Source of the DNA: Loxodes magnus
Taxonomy: Eukaryota > Ciliophora > Karyorelictea > Loxodida > Loxodidae
Direction: 5' to 3'
Length of the DNA stretch: 64,000 nucleotides
Assembly: GCA_946699065.1 (NCBI GenBank)
Contig: CAMPDV010000107.1
Span: 717,019-781,018 of the forward strand
Shown: positions 52,578-62,933 of the stretch, piece by piece
Layout of the letters: each line of letters begins with the position of its first letter
Position numbering within the stretch: position 1 is the first letter of the stretch
Notes under the pieces: generated by a model
What the model was told of the DNA's origin: nothing
The model's database searches: none
What the model saw: the letters and a program-made list of their open reading frames with translations, nothing else
Program-made: the position numbers and the translations under genes

Positions 52578-53024
52578 TCACTTCTATATCACTTCTAGAT
52601 ATAAAAAGAACGGTTTTAAGAATCGAGACAAGATGAAGAGTACTGTTGTTAATTAGTCAAGAAATAATAGAGAAATGGTTTTAAATAAAGAAAGTTAGGG
52701 AAGTTTAGCGTAAGAATTACCATGACACTAATCAAATTGTTGAATCATAGCACAGCAATGACAACAAAGATGAGCGCAGCAGTCTTGAATGCAGCTTCCT
52801 TTTATATCAAATCTTTCTCTAATTAACTTTCGGTTCAAGGGATAGCAGCAAAGAGGAAAAAAGCATACAAGGCAAGTTTTCTGTTTAGCAATTGCATTAT
52901 CAGCAGTTTTAAAATTTTGTCATGTAATTCAACAACCTGTGCAGCAACCAAAAATACACATTAAAAAAGAAAGCTTTGGATGCTTTGAGCAGCATTAAAA
53001 CAATCCAATTTACCAATCGTCCAT
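52578..53024 (-). CDS. PLAC8-family cysteine-rich protein
   Basis: ATG 53,024 opens a 148-aa frame ending at TGA 52,578-52,580. The start MDDWQIGLFQCC matches the W-x-x-G-L-x-x-C opening of PLAC8 proteins. It is followed by CIFGCCTGCW and then the diagnostic second half: RERFDIKGSCIQDCCAH followed by LCCHCCAMIQQF. The Cys-rich pairs and the 'R..y.I.GS...DC....C..C...Q' pattern are the PLAC8 signature. These are small, often membrane-associated proteins linked in other eukaryotes to organ size, metal transport or calcium entry. Two Trp in CWITW are encoded by TGA. The last ~45 residues are hydrophobic and not family-typical, so the end may involve an unseen intron. The gene sits alone between retroelements. 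Confidence 0.8.
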
Positions 53025-53860
53025 TTTATGCATTTATACATACAATAAGAGAATCAATAACTATCTTTCATTACATTAGTATAGTAATTTAAAGTTCTAA
53101 ATTAAGCATAAATTATATAAATTTATCTTTGAAGGCTTCTAATAAATTAGAATGTCTGTAATACTACTATTTAGAATCTATCAATTTAAATTACAATCAA
53201 AGAGATTAATTAACTATCTTTCTTTATTTGGATTTTAGAAGTTTTGCCTTCTCTGGCTATTCTATAATAACCATGCCTAAACTTATCCAAAACTAATTAA
53301 TCCAAACATTTTAAATTAGGCTTTTTGATCAGTTTAGCAAAAGTTCTCATATAAATCTACAGTCTTGGTAAGTTTTATAACTAATAAGCACATATTTCAG
53401 ACCAGTTTAATAACTTAGCTTAATATTAATACGGCACTACCTTTATTTACTTGGCCAAGTAAAAAAGTTAAATGTGTAATAAAATTATTAACTTAAATTT
53501 GCTTGGATCTTCATTGTCATAAATCTTAATGATTTTAAGGTTGCTTTCTTGACTTTTTCCTATATATCAAATTCCAATATTTTTCTATTGAACTAATTAC
53601 TGCTAATTAGATATAGAGAGCTTCTTCGCTACTCGAACTATTTCTGTAGATTAAACCTTCTTGATTGCAATAATTCTAATAAAAGCATTCATTTATTTTC
53701 TATTATTCTTTACTCTTTTTATTTAAATTCGTAGAAACTACTTACTTTATTCAGCACACTCTTCGGTTGGGAATTCCTACATACTGATAATATAATTGAA
53801 ATAAAAATCTAGAAGATCTTAAAATAGCTTAAGCAAAAGACTTAAAATAAGCAATTTTGA
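53025..53860. other. AT-rich intergenic stretch
   Basis: This is upstream of the PLAC8 gene and presumably contains its promoter. I recognise no motif, RNA or repeat. Confidence 0.5.
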
Positions 53861-54110
53861 ATGGAAAGATTTAATTAAACTTTGCAAGCTCAAACTAATA
53901 AGATAATTCAATCTATTAATTTGGAAAGAAAGAAGTTAAAAATTAATATAAGGCTAGAACATTTAGAGGAAGTTAAACTATTAATTAAGAGATATTCAAT
54001 GTAATCTTATCATCCTAGTAACTTGTAATAATAGGATAAATTAAGTTTACCAATTTTCGAAGATTTTCACCTCTTCATTATGGACACAAGATTGCTCCAG
54101 TGTTAAAAAT
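53861..54110 (+). CDS. Possible short plus-strand coding region, unrecognised
   Basis: ATG 53,861 opens a frame with protein-like composition: MERFNQTLQAQTNKIIQSIN, then a charged helix-like segment (IRLEHLEEVKLLIKRYS) and LPIFEDFHLFIMD. It then runs antisense into the ORF1 copy on the other strand without a clear TGA stop. A fragment of an older gene is as likely as a real gene. I do not recognise it. Confidence 0.25.
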
Positions 54111-54948
54111 AAAGTTTTATATGTCTCTACTCCTCTCTCCTCCCATTACTCTTATCATTTCCGGATCTAGCCTTATTTCTAATTAAATTTTCTCTTGTAA
54201 ATGTATCCTTATTCATTTAAGTATAATCTTTCTCTTATTTGTCTCTACTACATTGTGTTTTTCTTCCTCTACTGTGTTTGTATGGTTCTTTATTTATTCC
54301 AATACTATGTCTTGAAATTTTGGAATTCCTTGCAGCGTCTTCATAAGTGTTCTGTCGAATTGCAGTAGTAACATTTCTTCACTACTTTTTGGATTTTAAC
54401 CTTAGTCTTCCTATTGGTCTCTTCAATCATCATTGGATCTCCCCTTTGTTCATCTAATTCTTTTCTAGTATTTCCAGTCTAATACTCATATCAGATTGTT
54501 TCTGAAGCTAATTTTAGGATTAGTTACTCTGGTCTTAAGATATGTTTCAGAAAGCGCTTAGTTCTCTTTCTTAGGACATAAGTCTGGATTCTATTCCTTC
54601 CGTTAGGTTGAATTTTTCCATCAGTTTCTCATTGTCCTTTCTCAGTTTCCTAACCTCTTCCTGGAGGTTTAGTACAACTTTGACGAGCTGTTCCATGCTC
54701 ATCTGGCCAGAAGGATTAAACTTTGAGACCTCCTGGTGCAGAGCAGACTTCATCTGCTTTCTGGGCTTCTCTTCTGAGGTTGGAGTTATCTCATGTGTTG
54801 TCTTCTGAGCTTGTTTCTGTTCCTCTTCAGGTTGTTAGAATTAAGAAAAAGGTTAGGGTTAAGGGTAAGAAGACTATCCAAGATTGGATTCAGGCTTCCT
54901 CTCCAACTTTTTGGAGGTGGTGTAGAAACCTCTTTTGAATCCTTCCAT
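54050..54948 (-). CDS. Retroelement ORF1-like protein with CCHC zinc knuckle
   Basis: ATG 54,948 starts MEGFKRGFYTTSKKLERKPE. It continues through a Gln/Pro-rich linker to KPRKQMKSALHQEVSKFNPS, then GQMSMEQLVKVVLNLQEEVR and a strongly charged coiled coil. After a one-base frameshift near 54,460 it reaches KVVKKCYYCNSTEHLWRRCK. That is a zinc knuckle at 54,332-54,373 with CX2CX4HX4C spacing (X is any residue) and Trp encoded by TGA. A tail with YLNEQGYIYKRKF follows. It is paralogous to 43,440-44,389. It is a likely RNA-binding ORF1 of a non-LTR element; no ORF2 lies directly downstream, so it is solitary or 3'-truncated. Confidence 0.65.
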
Positions 54949-55689
54949 TTTTTTTATTTTTCCTAGTAACTTATTAGATGCTCTAATATTGCAATAATTA
55001 TATTAAGCAATTATAAGTCTATTGCTAATTTTCTTTTTAAAGTAGAGTAATAATTCAACTATTACTTAATTTAAATTTTCTAATTCTGTATTTCTATTAC
55101 AATATCTAGTTATTAATAAAAGCTTTTAATAAATAAAATAATTGCCAAAAACCTTTAATCATTTTTAATTTAATTATCCCTATTTTGACTAGCTCTAAGA
55201 TTGTAAATTCCCAGTACTACAATTAAGTATTTGATAGAGATGAAAAGCAAGGATAAAACATATGAATTTTGATAAGATACTTATGAACTGGAGATGTAAA
55301 GCATTTATTAGACAAAGCTATAAATATTTTGATTAAGCTATTAAATAAGTAAATACTAGAAATACTCTTAGAATTTGTTTAACATCTATAACTAAACTTT
55401 GTTTCAGATACTTAATTTAATAGGTAATTATGTCAAATTCGATATTTTTTAATCTTCTTCTTATATCTTTTTACATATAGTTCATACTCTAAAAGTCTGA
55501 AGTAAGATGTATTTAAAAACTCATAATTATAAAATAGTTAATTGAAATTAATAGTGCAAGTACTTAAAAAAATCTTTATTACTAATGGTTACAACAATCT
55601 TTCGAAATAATGGTTTCAGTTTATGTTTTGTCTCTATATTTGATAAATATCTTTAATTATAATTTAGGGATGATTAAATTTAAAATAAA
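54949..55689. other. AT-rich stretch, no firm feature
   Basis: A short plus-strand frame from ATG 55,240 (MKSKDKTYEFWQDTYELEMQ) looks weakly protein-like but has no recognisable domain or supporting neighbour. I see nothing else here. Confidence 0.3.
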
Positions 55690-56240
55690 GACACTAACTT
55701 ATAAAAAGATAATTAATTAATTAATTAAAGTGATGCAAACATTTATAGGTTCACCATTACTTCCGCTTTTAGAGCTCTTTATCCGTTTTGTATTTATTTA
55801 TTTTTCATTCTCTGAATCAAAAGATCTTCTTTGCTTCGTACTTAAAATCAAAATAATTATCTCTTTTCTCTAAATTCTTTAATTTTTCTGAAGGCTGAAG
55901 TTAGAGAAGGAAATTCCAATTTTGTGCTTAATATGACAAATAAATTAAATTCTTCTACGTAAAAATTTTAATTGGTCTAAGTCATTTCTTTAGATATTTT
56001 CCAGCTCCTGCTAGATTACCAGCATGAAAAGGCAGGAGAACTTTGAGACCTAAACTTCAGTGCCAATTATTTCAACCACTAAAACTAAAGAACTAATCAG
56101 TTTCTCGTATTGCTAGAGAGAACTCCAAAATAAGTATGCCTTATCAAGCAAAAGGCATGTCCATACTTATTCGTGACGGATTCTATTACAAGAGTAATTG
56201 CAATGCAGTCTACACTACACCGGAATACCTATTGAGCTGA
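55690..56240 (+). repeat. SINE-like dispersed repeat, copy 3
   Basis: This is the plus-strand partner of the minus-strand copy at 45,600-46,135, recognisable for about 0.5 kb. It ends in the conserved module TATTACAAGAGTAATTGCAA then TACACCGGAATACCTATTGA. It contains a perfect 7-bp stem, CTCCTGC (56,005-56,011) with GCAGGAG (56,032-56,038), around a 20-nt loop. The conserved end read as peptide is RDGFYYKSNCNAVYTTPEYL. It could be a short retroelement or a fragment of a longer one. Confidence 0.65.
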
Positions 56241-56814
56241 ATAGGACTCATCATTTACTTTCTTAAAAGTATAAAAGATAATAAATAAATAAGAAATAAG
56301 TAACTGAAATAGTAATTAATGGTATTATATATAATAGCCTTATTATGATGATTCTTATTAAATTATAACAGTCTATAACAATTATGCAAAGAAAGAAAGT
56401 AATTAATTATTAACTATTTCTCATAAGTAAAAGCTAGCAGATTATTAAAGTAATTATTATAGAATAGCTTTATACCACTATCATAGATAATTGCTATTAG
56501 TTTAAATTATGTAAGTAGAGCTAGTTATAGAAACTTTTACATTTCATTATTCTTTTTAGTTACTAAAAGGAGATAAACTACCAACTTTATTTTTTTAACT
56601 GACGCATTTCAAATGGAAGGACAAGAAAGTTCTTTATATTTTCTTGCTATCTTAACTGACCAATTGATTAATAAACTGATGAAGTATTTTTTCAGTAAGA
56701 TATGATTGAAAGTCAAAAAATAGGATTGTTTACATATAATAAATTAGCTTTAGAGCTTATTAAGCTAATTTAAGCAAATTATTAGTAGATTAAAAATAAA
56801 GCATAATTGATAAA
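56241..56814. promoter_or_regulatory. Upstream region of the Iml1/DEPDC5 gene
   Basis: This is about 570 bp of AT-rich sequence between the SINE-like repeat and the ATG at 56,815. It must contain the promoter and 5' untranslated region. I see no TATA-type or other motif that stands out from the base composition. Confidence 0.4.
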
Positions 56815-59800
56815 ATGGCTTTTACCAAAAAGACTGCAGCTAAAAAAACTGAATCAAGATGGGCAAAATTTATGCAGCAGGAGCCTACACCTGTAGTAGG
56901 ATTACATATAGATCCTTCTAGTAAGTTCGACTTAAGTATTCATAACGATAAGATATCAACTACTGATATTCTAATTAATGCATAAGTCTTAAAAGGATTT
57001 GAGAAAGGAGATTTCATTGAAATAAAGGAAGAAATAGGAAGTGAGTGTGTCTATTTAATTATGGAAATAGGTGAAGAAAGCATTATTTAAAACTAAGCTA
57101 GAAATTTCTCTATATCAATACATTAAAACATATTTAACAGCTTTAAGAAATTCTCCTTAGGATTATAGTGATCAGTATCACTTAGAAAGATAAAGATGAG
57201 CGACTGAGAGTTGAACTAAGTAGAGATCATAATTCTAAAGGACCAGCATCTAAATAGAAGAGATCTTTACTATTTACAGCAAAGCTTAATTGGCAAAGCT
57301 ATATATAAACTGCAAGAAATTACTAAAAATGGAATTCAGTTTTAAATAAAAAGACTTATTTACTAGCAAAAATATATTAGTACTGGCATATTTACTGACA
57401 GAACTAAGTGTGTATTTAGATCTAAATCAGCAAGAATCTTTTTGCTAATAGAAATCTCGAAAGAGATGTTCGACTATGATAGATATGCCTTTTCATTTTA
57501 CGGACGCACTATATCATTTATAAGATCGATGTTTGAAAGGTATCAAAAGGCTTCTACTAATCATTTATTAACCATTATGTTCTATACCAAAATTCTATAC
57601 AATGATCCAAATCCTAAGCATAAATGCTTAATATGGAAAGTGGATGAGATTGAAGGAAATAAATAGAACTTTGATCAAACTTTCAAAAAAATAAAGACAT
57701 GGATTTTCAAAGTTCCCTCATTTTTAAACTGATAAATTAACATTTCCCCATTAGCTAAAATTATCTAAAATGAATTTAAAGCTAAATCTACATTTCCCCC
57801 TTGCCAAATTTGTTATTCAAAAGAAGTATGCATACTTGAAGCCATTAATTTGTGTCTTAATCATATTGGTAACTCTTTTGAAATTTAACATACCGGAGAA
57901 GCAATTCATATCCTTAGTGCTGGATAAGGAGTTTATTAAGTTAACTAGTAGTTAGCAAAATTGACGAAGTTTAGAATTCTGGAATAAGGTTGCTTCACCA
58001 ACTTAATTCTCATGAGGCGACCACCTACACATTTAACTCCATTATTTCTCTATTCAAAGAATTGAGAGTTAGAAATACCTAATAACGAACTAGATGAGTT
58101 TACTATGAGAATAGTAAATGAGAAAGAGTAGGGAAAAGAATGGAGTTACCCCTATTGGCTGCATATGACTGTCTTTTATCACTAAGTTCAATAAGAAGGA
58201 ATTTTTAACATCTAAAACGCTATTCATATGATCCTAGCTAATAGGCCTACAGTTGAATTAGTTCCGTTACCCTCTTTCATGATTTTTGAGAAGGTAAACG
58301 AATCTCATTTGACAGAATACCATAATTTTAGGCATTTCTTATACAAGAACAATAAAGCTCTTATCAATCCTTCTCTAGAGTACTTCAAAGTGATGAAAAT
58401 GAATTCCTTACTTAGCGTTAAGTCTCCTCCTTCTAGCAGCCTACTTAATTATTCATGGGAGTTTAATGTCTAAAAAACACCTGATTAGAACCAAAAGAAA
58501 GTTAAAACAAACATGCTTGTAACTTATGATCAATCAAGTCATACACCTCCTAACAAAGTTTCACTGATTTCACCATCTAACACTCAAACAAAAGCTTTAA
58601 ATGGAGAAGATTATGATCTAGATGATATGTAGCAATTAAAATCTGAGAGCTAACTTCTTCCTCAAATGCAAATAAAAAGCAAAAGCAAGCGTAAAGATAT
58701 AGACCCTCTGAATGCTTAGAAAATCTAGCAGAAGAAAAGTTAAGAAACTAACTAGTTCTTAGAGTTCTGCAAATCATACGATGCTAATATCTTCAAATTT
58801 AGAGCTAATTAAGATTCAGCATTCTCTTCAAACTTAAAAGAAAGTGATTCTAAGCCAAACATGCATCTAAAATAAGGAAGTTATGAATTAGATTCTAGAA
58901 AAAAACCTTCGAAACTAAGTTCAATCCTAAATAAAGAGAAAAAATAGAATAGTAATGAGACACTAAGCACCAAGCTAGAAGATTAAATACCAAATAACTT
59001 AGAAGAATAACTAGAAAGCTTTGACTAAGGAACATATAGCTTGAACTAAGTTCTATCACTATAAAAGGACTACAGAGATAATCTTAAAGACTATAAATTA
59101 AGCTTTGAAAAGTCTGATAATATAAGCTGCATTGATTCTACCAGTTTTAAGAAAAGCTAGATAAATCCATTTCAAAGCGTTATTTAAATAAACAAAATGA
59201 CGTCTTGTAAAAATCGATGGCATTGCTGAATAAATAGACATAAAAAAAAGATTAAAAAATAAACTATGCCTTAAGCTTAGTAGATGTAAGAACAGCAATA
59301 TTTGATGCAAGTGGAATAAGATTGAATTAACTTAATTGAGATTATTCTTTTACCTCTTTAAGGAACGTTTTGACCTACTTTAAAATATCCCACATATAAC
59401 TATTAGAATCAATAGTTAGCTCCTGATCCTGGAATGAGTGATAAGTTTCCTCAGATAATATAGGAAATGATAGCTCTAAGATTAGAACATGGCTTCAAAT
59501 TAATAAAAAGCGAAAAGGATTTAAAAGAGTATAGGCTTTCTCTTGGTACTAAGCAATTGTTCCATACAATAGTTCCAGAACTAAATTCTATCAACCTAAC
59601 CATTAACGTTTGGCAAAGATATTCGTAAAAAGACGTAGATATAGAAAGCTTTTCATACGAGTTTGAATACTAACTTTATGATTAATAGGAGTGAATTTCA
59701 ATGAAATAGAACTTCAGACTTTAAAAAGCAACTAATTGAATGCTCTTGGATAAAACAACCGCAGGGTATCATAGAATGCACGAAGAACTTGACATGAAGA

Positions 59801-60810
59801 AGTTAGAAATAATTATATTTCCAACAAATCCAAAAGAATATCATGCACAGATAGATTAGCTTATTACATATGAAGAAGAATCATTTGAAGTATAAGCTAC
59901 ACCTAAGCCTAAATTAAAGAAGAATTTAAAGGATCAAAGCTTGTAGTTAAGTTCCTCATAAAACACAAAGAAAAGTTTAGCAATCGATAAAATTAGCAAA
60001 TAAAACATTGATTTCAAAGTACCTTCAGTGCTTTTTATCGATACTTCGTTGCAAACCTTCTAATGAAGCCATGCATTCAAAAGTTCACAACCCAAAATAG
60101 GGAAAAAAAGAATCGGTATAGAAAAAACGAAAATTAAGGAAAATGCTCAATAAGTTTAACCCCAGACTAAGAAACTGGAGACTTCTCAGTTTTCGTTGTT
60201 AAATGATTTCATTTCGAATATTCAAATGGCATTCCAAAAAGAATAAAGAGAAGAAATATAATAAAATGAAAATTAAGGTAGTTAAAACATGAAAACAGTG
60301 CAATTTAATTACAATGTTCATTCTATAACAGAATATATCTTTATGGAGTATGATAAGTATGTACAGCCTAATTCTAATTTTCACATCAATTTAAAATGAT
60401 GCTGCTTCAGTCCAGTAGCCCTTAAATTTTTTGTCAATCTCATAATGACAAAAGCAAGATAAAGCGGATTAGGAGCTATTATTAAGAATTATAGCTTCCA
60501 AGGAATTTATCCCTATCGAGAGGTTTCAGTTATTTACTATAAGCAAATACAAGAGCATTTTAATAGTAACTTTGGTAATATGTATATAATCGCCTACAAA
60601 ACTAAAGATTCCACTATATATCTAAGCCATTCTGGCAAATCGATGTTAGAGTTTTCCTTTTAAGTTGATATAAAGTAAAAATTGAAAATGCTGAAATGCT
60701 GTATTTATGGTTAAGATGAGCATTCCTTATAGAAAAGATTGATTGCATTGGATGTTATTTATTATTGCTACCATAAATCAAAAGAGCAGAGGTAGCAAAC
60801 CATAAAATGA
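56815..60810 (+). CDS. Iml1/DEPDC5 homologue (GATOR1 subunit)
   Basis: One frame of 1,331 codons (TAA/TAG = Gln, TGA = Trp) aligns by eye with Iml1/DEPDC5. Matches in order: VLKGFEKGDFIEIKEE near residue 62; LKDQHLNRRDLYYLQQSL; CVFRSKSARIFLLIEISKEM near residue 205; STNHLLTIMFYTKILY; IHILSAGQGVYQVNQQLAKL; RRPPTHLTPLF; SYPYWLHMTVFYHQ; INPFQSVI...NRWHC; QEMIALRLEHGFKL near residue 885; YRLSLGTKQLFHTI; NWMLLDKTTAGYHR near residue 975; and FHINLKWCC near residue 1,190. In other eukaryotes this protein is the core of GATOR1, a GTPase activator for Rag GTPases that silences TORC1 when amino acids are scarce. The DEP domain expected before the C-terminal part is not visible. At least eleven in-frame TGAs precede the presumed stop at 60,808. 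Another in-frame TGA is at 60,964, so the end is uncertain by about 50 codons. No intron is needed. Confidence 0.92.
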
Positions 60811-61019
60811 TAGTCTTCGTTTCAACTACCTTTTAGACTTTTAAGCTATTAAACTAAAATAATTAATTTTAATTCGATGCTTTCCCCTTTTATCAACTAG
60901 CAAAATTTAAGCTTCATTTAGCTAATATTTATGTTAAAATGTGGATTAAGTAAATGTTTATAATGAGAAGTGTAAAAGCTTCTTCATTGTTCTTTTATTA
61001 AATTAGATTAATTTAAATG
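60811..61019. terminator. Short convergent intergenic region
   Basis: Only about 210 bp separate the presumed stop of the Iml1 homologue (plus strand) from the stop of the TraB-like gene (minus strand). Both 3' ends must lie here. No hairpin or polyadenylation signal stands out. Confidence 0.4.
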
Positions 61020-62503
61020 TCATATCTGAGTTTTGAAAGTATCAAATTTGTCTTCCCTTCCGAAATTTTTTGAAATCATTTCCCAGAGTTGTAGAATTCC
61101 TCCATACATCGCTTTATCTATAATGTGGGAGGGAGGTAAGAATGGAAATACTTCGTGTTAAATATAGTAATTATAAAGCCAGTTGTTGCTCAATATCTTA
61201 TCCAATATAAAATGCTTTTAAACATAATTTAAAAGATTTTGATCTTCTAGCTCACTAGGGTTAAAATATTGCGATTATCCTTAGCTAGCTTGAACATTTT
61301 TCTTATCAGACTCTTGAACTCTTGGATTTTCCTGCTCTATTTGTTTTTAAATATCGTTCAAGGAGCATATCTAAGGTCTTAACTTTAACCATTACTCCTC
61401 TATTAAATGAACTATTTCGTCTTCAACAATGCACACAATATTTTAATCTTATTGTGAAGATTCAATAGTTTGCCTTATTACTTCTGTAATATACAAAGCT
61501 TTATTCTTAAATATTTATGGATATATTAGCCTTGCATCGAAATTTTAGTTCTTCTTTTTAAACTCATAATTACAAATTTCCAAGAGATTTTGAACCTCTT
61601 GGAAAGTTAATTAGGAAACTAAATTTTCTCTATATATTAACTCAGGCAGATCTGCTGGTATAACCACTCTAGGAAACTATGAAGTTCCTGTATCTGGATT
61701 GTTGTAAGCTCATACAATGCTGGAAAGTAAAGCATCTGGTTTGAGTATTTTATTGTTATCTTATTCAAGCATCAGCTGCTCGAAATCATCTACTGAATTA
61801 ATGTCCTTATTTTCATCCTTTAGCTTTTTTCCTTGCTTATCTTTTAGACTCAATCCTCGATTGTCAATCTGTAGGCTCAGAGTATAAAATATCTCCTGAA
61901 ATTTCGAATTAAACAGGGTTAATAGTGTTTGATAAACTATTGATGAGAATTTATAGTTTTCCTTAATCAAGTATAATATCCATCAAGTAATCAGGTCTAG
62001 TTTTGACTAGAAACTTATACTATTTTTAGCCTTTTATAAATCTCTTCCAGGCTGCTACAAAGTTGTTCTTAGTCTTGATGTAATAAGGCATGTCTGGGGA
62101 ATCTTAGACTAGTATATACTGGGGATTTAGCTTTTGTAGAAGTATAGGAAGCTAATATGCATGCTAAACACTTCATCTCTTAACTGGAATCAAAATTGCT
62201 GATTTATCTAATCATTAAAGTGTCTTCATTTTTCCTAATTCTTGTTTATTTATTAAGATTTCAATTTAACATCTAGCTAATTTAAAGCTCTTGCTATCAA
62301 ATCTTTCGATTGTTCTTTTTACACTTAATTGCTTTTTAGATTTGAATACTTAGCTCTCTCATAATATGCATTATAGTAAATAAACAAGAAAGAGTTATAT
62401 CTTGATAGCTTTCCAAATAATTAAATAAAACCTTAAATAGAGTTAAGTTTCTCTATCAGAGAACTTGATATTATAACTTTGTGACTCCTAAGAAAGAAGA
62501 CAT
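61020..62503 (-). CDS. TraB-like protein gene, copy B (source of the inserted copy)
   Basis: ATG 62,503 encodes MSSFLG, then a 22-nt GT...AG intron (62,464-62,485), then a long frame ending at TGA 61,020-61,022. Total length is about 486 aa. The stretch LIYPQIFKNKALYITEVIRQ then NIVCIVEDEIVHLIEEQW resembles the C-terminal part of TraB/TRABD proteins ('P.l...ERD.yl...lR...VV.VVG.gHv.GI...W'). LLQKLNPQYILVQ resembles their early 'I...kPd.V.vEL' segment, but the Gly-Thr-x-His motif is missing. The family call is therefore weak. Relative to copy A there is one extra C at 61,831-61,832 that breaks the frame; it may be a real lesion or an assembly error. The C-terminus after the duplicated part (HIIDKAMYGGILQLWEMISK) is present only here, so this is the ancestral locus. 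Confidence 0.6.
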
Positions 62504-62568
62504 TTAGCTATACTAGGAATATAAATTTGAAAGTTTACTTTAAGTTTAAAATAAGGCAATTAAATATA
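61159..62568. repeat. Duplicated 1.41-kb segment, copy B
   Basis: This is the counterpart of 40,622-42,030. It too begins and ends in TAAATATA (61,159-61,166 and 62,561-62,568), but here the minus-strand gene reads straight through the left end into its own C-terminus. This locus is therefore inferred to be the donor. Confidence 0.85.
62464..62485 (-). other. 22-nt intron in the TraB-like gene
   Basis: On the minus strand it begins GTCACAAAG and ends ATATCAAG, 22 nt in all. Removing it joins the ATG exon (MSSFLG) to the long downstream frame in phase 0. The same intron is present in copy A at 41,926-41,947. Confidence 0.65.
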
Positions 62569-62933
62569 ACGAGAACCGTTTGATCCTGTATTTATGTCAT
62601 ATTTTATTAATTAGGTATCAAAATAATATTAAGTAGCAAAGCTATGAATATATAATATATTTCACTCTTCTTTATAGGTAAATTAAGCCTCTTATGCCTT
62701 TATTTTTGATGAACTTTAAATATTAAAAAGGATGGAAACTTTTATATTATCACTTCTAACCAACATAATAAAGAATAAATTAATTCTTCAGAACACTTTA
62801 TCTGATTTTATCAGAAAAATAGACTTAATTGTAATAAATAGGGCAATGCAGAAGTTGAAAGTATAAGGAGATTTAAGAGTTTAAAGCTTTTTAATTAGCG
62901 AAAATTAAATTTTAATTGAGTTAATAAGTACAA
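62569..62933. promoter_or_regulatory. Intergenic region upstream of the TraB-like gene
   Basis: This AT-rich stretch lies between the TraB-like start and the stop of the upstream same-strand gene. It should contain the promoter of the first and the 3' end of the second. No specific motif is visible. Confidence 0.4.

Noticed and set aside
54571-54753. Stand-alone 60-residue coiled-coil gene
   Set aside because: It is an internal piece of the ORF1 protein that starts at 54,948 when TAA/TAG are read as Gln.
54845-54870. Telomere-like GGTTAGGGTTAAGGG string
   Set aside because: It is a single short occurrence that falls in the Gln/Pro-rich linker of the minus-strand ORF1, with no tandem telomeric run.
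56815-58500. Several small separate genes in this interval
   Set aside because: All pieces lie in the same frame and match successive parts of Iml1/DEPDC5.
61020-62503. XPF/ERCC4-type nuclease for the duplicated gene (LNPQYILVQDSPDM resembles its helicase-like part)
   Set aside because: The nuclease motif with its VERK residues is absent, and the downstream part fits a TraB-like pattern slightly better.
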